Notes under the pieces: generated by a model | Database searches by the model: none | What the model saw: only the letters and a program-made list of their open reading frames with translations | Told to the model about the DNA's origin: nothing | Assembly (NCBI GenBank): GCA_001275005.1 | Contig: JWZX01002270.1 | Span: forward strand, 1-18,682 | Origin: Chrysochromulina tobinii | Taxonomy: Eukaryota; Haptophyta; Prymnesiales; Chrysochromulinaceae | Reading direction: 5' to 3' | DNA: 18,682 bases | Part shown: piece by piece, positions 14,744 to 18,682 of the stretch | How positions within the stretch are numbered: position 1 is the first letter of the stretch | Layout: every line of letters starts with the position of its first letter | Position numbers and translations under genes: made by a program

Positions 14744-14866
14744 GCATTCGGACTGATGAGGGGCGACATCGGATCAGAGCTCCCGCATTCGGACTGATGA
14801 GGGGCATCATCAGATCAGAGCTCCCGCATTCGGGCTGATGAGGGGCATCATCAGATCAGAGTTCAT
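14744..14866 (-). repeat. 41-bp tandem repeat at the 3' end of the oxygenase gene
   Basis: The unit beginning GCATTCGGACTGATGAGGGG on the plus strand occurs at 14744, 14785 and 14826 (the third slightly short). On the minus strand each holds CCCCTCATCAG, which looks like a 3' splice site. Since 41 is not a multiple of three, the repeat changes the frame. A frame past it, with RMREHMETTMRNLEAGLGS and a stop at 14610-14612, resembles the usual C-terminal helix of the oxygenase family. Confidence 0.75.
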
Positions 14867-15914
14867 GAGGTAATTCGTGGCTCTCGGAGGGCCATCAATG
14901 GGCATCATACCTGAGGAGTACGCGCGAGGCGAGCCGGCCGTTACAAAGCGCGGCAGCGGCTCGATGAGCGTCTCCGGCGCAAAGGCGTTGAATCGAATGA
15001 TGGACGAACGCTCGTGTGTCGTTGGCAAGACTCGATGGGGTGTAGCGAGCAGGGTGCCGTTTGTCAGCCGCTCGAGCATGTCGCCCACAATGACGATGAA
15101 CTCGGCCTCGCGCACGGGTGCATCGATCCAATCTCCGTGGCCGCCGCCCGGGCGCCGCGGCATCAACTGAAGGCCGTGAGCATCCTGGTGCATCAGAGTG
15201 AAGCACTCGAAGTCAGTGTGCGCGCCAATCCCAGTGCTGTTCGCGGCGGCTGTGGCGTCGCCCGGGTAGTGCAGCAGCCGAATGGTACCAAAGTCGCCCT
15301 CGCCCTGGTCGAACATGTCTCGTAACGTACGCGGCGGCAGCTCGAGTGCTCTTTCGAATCCCGCGAGCAACGCTACGGCGAGCACATTCTGTCGGGCATA
15401 GAGCTCGTCAAGCGTCGGCGCAAACGGCGGGTATAGCTCGCTCGCCGTCGGGTAGCGAGGGTCCGAGTGTACGTCGCAGCGGTGCGAGGCCTGCGTCGAG
15501 TCGGCGGCCAGCGTGAAGCGCACGCGTGAGTAGTCCCAGCCACGGACTGTCGCGGGCGGGCCGTTGGCCTCGTACTGGAGCTCCACCTGTCCAATGTCGG
15601 GTCCAGAGTAGACGCCCGTGCCACCTCGCTGCTTGTACTTCTCCTTGATGGCACTCGGGCAGCGCGTGGCACCTTTGCGAGTAGTCGTAGATCGATCGGA
15701 TGTACGACTCGGGAAGCACGTCCACGTTGGCCGCATAGAAGTAGCCGCACTGCTCCAAGGCCGCCCGCAGGTGCTTCACGGTGAGCGTGGCATCGCCGCC
15801 GTGGAGAAGCGGTGACACATCGATGAGCGGATGGCCACATGGCGTGCGCGGATATGCTGCGGCCGTGCGTGTGCGTCCGCCTCTGACGGAGACGGAGAGC
15901 AGGGTTCGCCGCAT
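14810..15914 (-). pseudogene. 2-oxoglutarate/Fe(II) dioxygenase of the isopenicillin-N-synthase-like family, with one-base frameshift
   Basis: This family uses 2-oxoglutarate, O2 and Fe(II) to oxidise small molecules; the substrate is unknown. The ATG at 15914 gives MRRTLLSVSVRGGR. The N-terminal domain has PLIDVSPLLHGGDATLTVKH, LRAALEQCGYFY and YDYSQRCHALP. The continuation AIKEKYKQRGGTGVYSGPD is in another frame; four bases stand where three are needed at about 15653-15660, so one base is extra. The catalytic core then follows: GIGAHTDFECFTLMHQD (iron His and Asp), GDMLERLTNGTLLATPHRV (second iron His) and RSSIIRFNAFAP (2-oxoglutarate Arg). Corrected, it is 367 residues to the stop at 14810, a normal family length. 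Because the core is intact, a sequencing error or unusual splicing is as likely as a dead gene. The C-terminus may instead lie at 14610-14763. Confidence 0.75.
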
Positions 15915-16122
15915 GCGGTGCCTAGAACGACGCTCTTCGAAAAAGTCGTTGGGGGAGCCGGGACACACACGGTACCTCCACATGAGCCAATGGCCCACAG
16001 ACCACGTTGTTGGATGTTCCACATATTTTGCTCCTGCTTTGTGAACCATTTTTGTCATGTTTCGCGCACAGCGCGAGTCGGGCTGTCAACACGTCTGCCG
16101 TCTCACCGCCATCAGAATTGTC
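15915..16122. promoter_or_regulatory. Divergent promoter region with a third copy of the 18-bp motif
   Basis: This 208-bp spacer separates the oxygenase start (minus) from the secreted-protein start (plus). The minus strand has GTGTGTCCCGGCTCCCCC at 15951-15968, 37 bp upstream of the oxygenase ATG. The role is inferred from position only; no TATA-like box is evident. Confidence 0.35.
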
Positions 16123-16880
16123 ATGTTGTCCTTCGAGCGCGTACTCGTCCTGGCAGTCGCCACAGTCTCGGCGGCGAATGACCCTTCTCCACCACAGCTT
16201 CCGTATCCCTTCGGTGGTGCCTTCGGCACCTTCGGCACCTTTGGCCGGGAGCCACTCGGCTCAGGGCTTGCGGCATCAATGTCTTCTGATCCGGCCAATC
16301 ATGCACTGACGGTGAGGGTGATGGATGAGCTCGATCTTCGTGAGGCTACCGGAGTCATTGTGCCGACAAAGGTGCCTGATCGGCATGGTGTTGATGACGC
16401 TGCCCTGGTCGGGTCGACGGACCACTGGCGCAAGTTGCTCAACGTGACGGACAACGAGGATCCTCGTGGCGTCATCGAGCTTCAAGTCGAGGATCGCGCG
16501 TCATCGAGCTTCAAGGCGCGAGTCCTCGAGCTCCAGAAGAGGTTCAGGGGCCATCGCGAGCATGCGCGTCGCTTCCTCATCCCCGACATTTTGCGTGTCC
16601 TCGGCCGCGGCTACAAGCGGATGGTGAGTGCCATTCGAGCGCGCATCTGCTCGTGCCCCGTGACTCGTCCTGAGTCCTGAGGACGTTTGGACGATGGAGG
16701 AAGCTCTGCGTCACCTACTCGGACCTGAACTTTCCGCTTTGGGACTCTGATAGGAGGACCTGGCACCTGAGACCTCGCGCCTCCGACGAGCCGCCGACTC
16801 AGAGGAAGAAAGACAAAGACGAGTCAGAGGCGGAGGCAGCACGGCGACGGCAGCCCGCCGAGAAACTACTACTATTTTGA
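16123..16880 (+). CDS. Secreted protein of unknown function, two exons
   Basis: I do not recognise the family. Starting at the ATG at 16123 gives a clear signal peptide, MLSFERVLVLAVATVSAA, followed by NDPSPPQLPYPFGGAFGTFG; an earlier in-frame ATG at 16057 would bury it. Exon 1 (16123-16623) ends at GGATG|GTGAGTGCC. An acceptor GAGGAAG at 16703 gives a phase-0 join to LCVTYSDLNFPLWDSDRRTW and a charged tail KKDKDESEAEAARRRQ, with the stop at 16878-16880; 225 residues in total. A basic amphipathic stretch (KARVLELQKRFRGHREHARR) precedes the junction. A 17-bp direct repeat at 16470 and 16499 lies in exon 1. The acceptor choice is an inference from phase; reading through the donor would end at 16680. 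Confidence 0.6.
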
Positions 16881-17526
16881 AGCCGAAGGAGACCCTGATC
16901 ACTGTGTGGAACAAGCGTCTAGTGTGCCACGTCACTCAGTTTGTAATCAGGGTATGAGGAAGGGGTGCAAATCCAGATATTAATCCCTCCCCTACCCCCT
17001 TGGGTAAAACAAAGCAAAACCACCCGCCGGCGCCCATGGACCGGTACATACACACCTACCGGCCAGACTGCCCGGGCTCATAGTAGTAGCCTATCTGAGC
17101 GGGTGTCTTAACCTACTCATGGGAGATATTGCAGGACCACCATCAAGAGAGACAATTCGTGTGCAGATTGCGCTCGCGACACCTTCTCCCTCCCTCACTG
17201 CCGCCGCCTACCACAGCTCATTGCCGCCATTGCCAGTTTGCCACCTTTCCCTCCGCCATTCCCTCGACGGGGAAGCACCGTTGCCGTCCCCGCCTTTGTT
17301 GCCGTAGTACTACAGACCTCGCAACGCTGCTCAACTTGGCACTTGCGATAGTACCTTGAGGCTGGGCAACACCCTGCCGTGAGCGTCCGGAACCTGCCGA
17401 ATCACCCCCTTGTCACGAATACTCTCCGAGTGCACGTTGGGCGGCATGTTCGGATGTCAGCGCGCCAAATACCCACACGTCCCATACCCATGCCCATGCA
17501 GCAGTGCTTCCCGCTGCTTCCGGCGT
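16881..17526. other. Intergenic region
   Basis: No convincing gene was found. A plus-strand frame at 17119-17307 starts MGDIAGPPSRETIRVQIALA and then becomes Ser/Pro/Leu-rich low complexity. An AT-richer stretch at about 16970-17025 may be the 3' end of the secreted-protein gene. No repeats of note were seen. Confidence 0.4.
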
Positions 17527-17743
17527 TCACGGCTCACATGACAGCATGAGCCCATGGCACAAAATAGCCGCAGCATGCACGAAGGCGTCGCGGAAGATGG
17601 CGGTGAGCCCGGTCGCCTTGAGCAGCGGCAGCCCGTAGGAGGCGAGGCGCACCTGAGGGACAAGGCGATGTGGTGAGCATTTGCATGCAAGGCAGTCCGT
17701 AGGCGGCGAGGCGCACCTTGTGCAGCGCGTCGATGGACGTCAC
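17527..17743 (-). CDS. Two-exon gene fragment split by an introner, function unknown
   Basis: The exon at 17717-17743 reads VTSIDALHK. It joins in phase 0 across the intron 17653-17716 to VRLASYGLPLLKATGLTAIF and RDAFVHAAAILCHGLML, with the stop at 17527-17529. The domain is not recognised. The 5' side is open: AAAAG|GTGACG at 17744 could be a 3' splice site, or the frame could belong to the gene ending at 17747, which is in the same frame only one stop codon away. It may therefore be the last exons of that proline-rich gene rather than a separate gene. Confidence 0.45.
17653..17716 (-). mobile_element. Introner-type intron with 26-bp target duplication
   Basis: This 64-nt intron starts with 26 bases (17691-17716) that match the first 26 bases of the next exon (17627-17652) at 24 positions; both start GTGCGCCTCGCC. 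The remaining body is only 38 nt: TTGCATGCAAATGCTCACC, ACATCGCC, then TTGTCCCTCAG. It is the smallest body seen here and a sequence variant of the core (ATCGCC instead of GGCGCC). Confidence 0.9.
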
Positions 17744-17746
17744 CTT

Positions 17747-18682
17747 TTACACATTTTGCACAGCCTCTGGCTTTGGCGAAAACATCCCCATGAACGAGGA
17801 CATGAGCGGCGTGTTCTGGAGCTCGAATCCTTCACCGACTGTGAGTGCGCGCTTCGGGGCCACTGGGGCCTTGGTTGCTCCTGTGGGTTTGGGCTCAGGG
17901 GCTACGATCTCATCGGCACTCTCAGCTTCGGCTTTCGGAGCTACGGCCCCCTTCTTCTTGTCCTGTTGAGCCTCTCGGCCATTTGGCACTTGCAGGCCAG
18001 CAGGTTGGCCGTTCGGCACTTGCAGGCCATCGTTTTTGCGGCGCTTCTCGTTGAGATGGCGACGACGGCGCTTGAAGACCAGGGCGAGGACAAGAGCGAT
18101 GACGACGCCGACGATGACGCCGATGATGATCCCAATCGAGCCGCTCGTCTCAACTGCCAGCGGCGGCGGATTCGATTGAGGTGGCGGCGACGGCGACGGG
18201 GGCGGGGGCGAAGGCGGCGGCGGCGCGACCACGAGGGGCACAAGAACACCAGTAACCACGCTCACAGAGATGATACCGACGACTTTCACTTGGGTACCAG
18301 TTGCCGCCGACAACTGGGCCGACAGTGTCGCCATGGGTGTAGCGGCCAGAACGTTGGCGGCGGCATTGGCTTGGGCGACGGCGGCGCTGGGGTTGCCTGG
18401 GCCGTTGTTGGGGATGGTGAGGTCCATGGAGAGCAGCACGCTCGCCGCAGAGAGGCGCAGGGTCATCAAGCAGGCGGGCGCGGTGCAATTGAGCCGCGCG
18501 CTGAGCGCGTCCTTGAGGGTGGCGATCTGAGTCGCGGAGTAGTCGTTCAAGTCACCATCGAAGGTGAGCCCGAGACGCACGACCGTCGCGTTGGTGGCGA
18601 TGATGCTTTGGCCGGCGATCAGGGGAGCGAAGGGGGGGAAGAAGGGCGGGGGCGGCGACGGCGGCGGCGGCGACGGCGACGG
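17747..18682 (-). CDS. Pherophorin-like proline-rich single-pass membrane protein, 5' end outside the window
   Basis: 311 residues are visible, and the frame is open to the window edge. It begins in a Pro/Ser spacer (PSPSPPPPSPPPPFFPP), followed by a domain of about 110 residues with VVRLGLTFDGDLNDYSATQI, LTIPNNGPG and ATGTQVKVVGIISVSVVTGV. A second spacer (APPPPSPPPPSPSPPP) leads to one transmembrane helix, IGIIIGVIVGVVIALVLALV, with a KRRRR stop-transfer. The tail of about 110 residues has the duplicated GLQVPNGQPA/GLQVPNGREA and Lys/Glu-rich sequence. Such spacers are common in algal cell-surface and extracellular-matrix proteins, so a surface anchor role is likely, but this is inference. 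The stop at 17747-17749 may instead lie in an intron. Confidence 0.7.
   Translation of the reverse strand, partial: PSPSPPPPSPPPPFFPPFAPLIAGQSIIATNATVVRLGLTFDGDLNDYSATQIATLKDALSARLNCTAPACLMTLRLSAASVLLSMDLTIPNNGPGNPSAAVAQANAAANVLAATPMATLSAQLSAATGTQVKVVGIISVSVVTGVLVPLVVAPPPPSPPPPSPSPPPQSNPPPLAVETSGSIGIIIGVIVGVVIALVLALVFKRRRRHLNEKRRKNDGLQVPNGQPAGLQVPNGREAQQDKKKGAVAPKAEAESADEIVAPEPKPTGATKAPVAPKRALTVGEGFELQNTPLMSSFMGMFSPKPEAVQNV

Noticed and set aside
15014-15325. Plus-strand 103-codon frame opposite the oxygenase
   Set aside because: It is antisense to the HxD...H iron-binding core of the oxygenase, which is clearly the coding strand.

Overview
This window is nuclear DNA of a GC-rich, intron-bearing eukaryotic microbe. 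Every multi-exon gene below was rebuilt by joining GT-AG (once probably GC-AG) exons in phase. A haptophyte or similar alga fits best: an acyl-CoA thioesterase, a pentameric ligand-gated channel without a Cys-loop, a proline-rich pherophorin-like membrane protein and many small introns. This assignment is an inference; a dinoflagellate or pelagophyte is not excluded. No tRNA, rRNA, CRISPR array or prokaryotic operon is visible.

Layout. 1-333 (-): 5' part of an unknown membrane protein. 428-1164 (-): ankyrin-repeat protein. 1379-5952 (+): large multi-pass membrane protein fused to a NEK-like Ser/Thr kinase and a Gln/Pro-rich tail. 5953-6600: convergent intergenic. 6601-8898 (-): pentameric ligand-gated ion channel. 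9222-10418 (+): intronless histidinol-phosphate aminotransferase-like enzyme. 10419-11150: convergent intergenic with a minisatellite. 11151-13268 (-): six-exon ACOT9-type acyl-CoA thioesterase. 13969-14214 (-): 81-residue single-pass protein. 14810-15914 (-): 2-oxoglutarate/Fe(II) oxygenase broken by one extra base. 16123-16880 (+): two-exon secreted protein of unknown function. 17527-17743 (-): gene fragment split by a short intron. 17747-18682 (-): pherophorin-like proline-rich membrane protein, cut by the window edge.

Main discovery. A short dispersed element with core TGCATGCRAGTGCTCACC followed by ACGGCGCC occurs 14 times in 18.7 kb. Ten copies lie inside introns, always in the sense of the host gene, with the intron ending in CACAG or CTCAG just after the core. 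In these introns the first bases repeat the first bases of the downstream exon (7 to about 30 bp). The element therefore supplies the branch-site-like CTCAC and the 3' splice site, and a duplicated host segment starting with GT supplies the 5' splice site. This is the signature of introners caught in the act of making introns. Four further copies are inside coding exons, three in tandem in the kinase and one antisense in the channel, all keeping the reading frame. Two introns of the thioesterase gene are 70/71 identical although they sit in unrelated exon sequence, which points to copying of a whole intron. Other introns here look as if they arose by simple tandem duplication of exon sequence containing CAG|GT, or have grown by minisatellite expansion seeded at their own 5' splice site. 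The window thus shows several stages of intron birth side by side.

The genes do not form an obvious pathway; they appear to be independent nuclear genes packed with short spacers.
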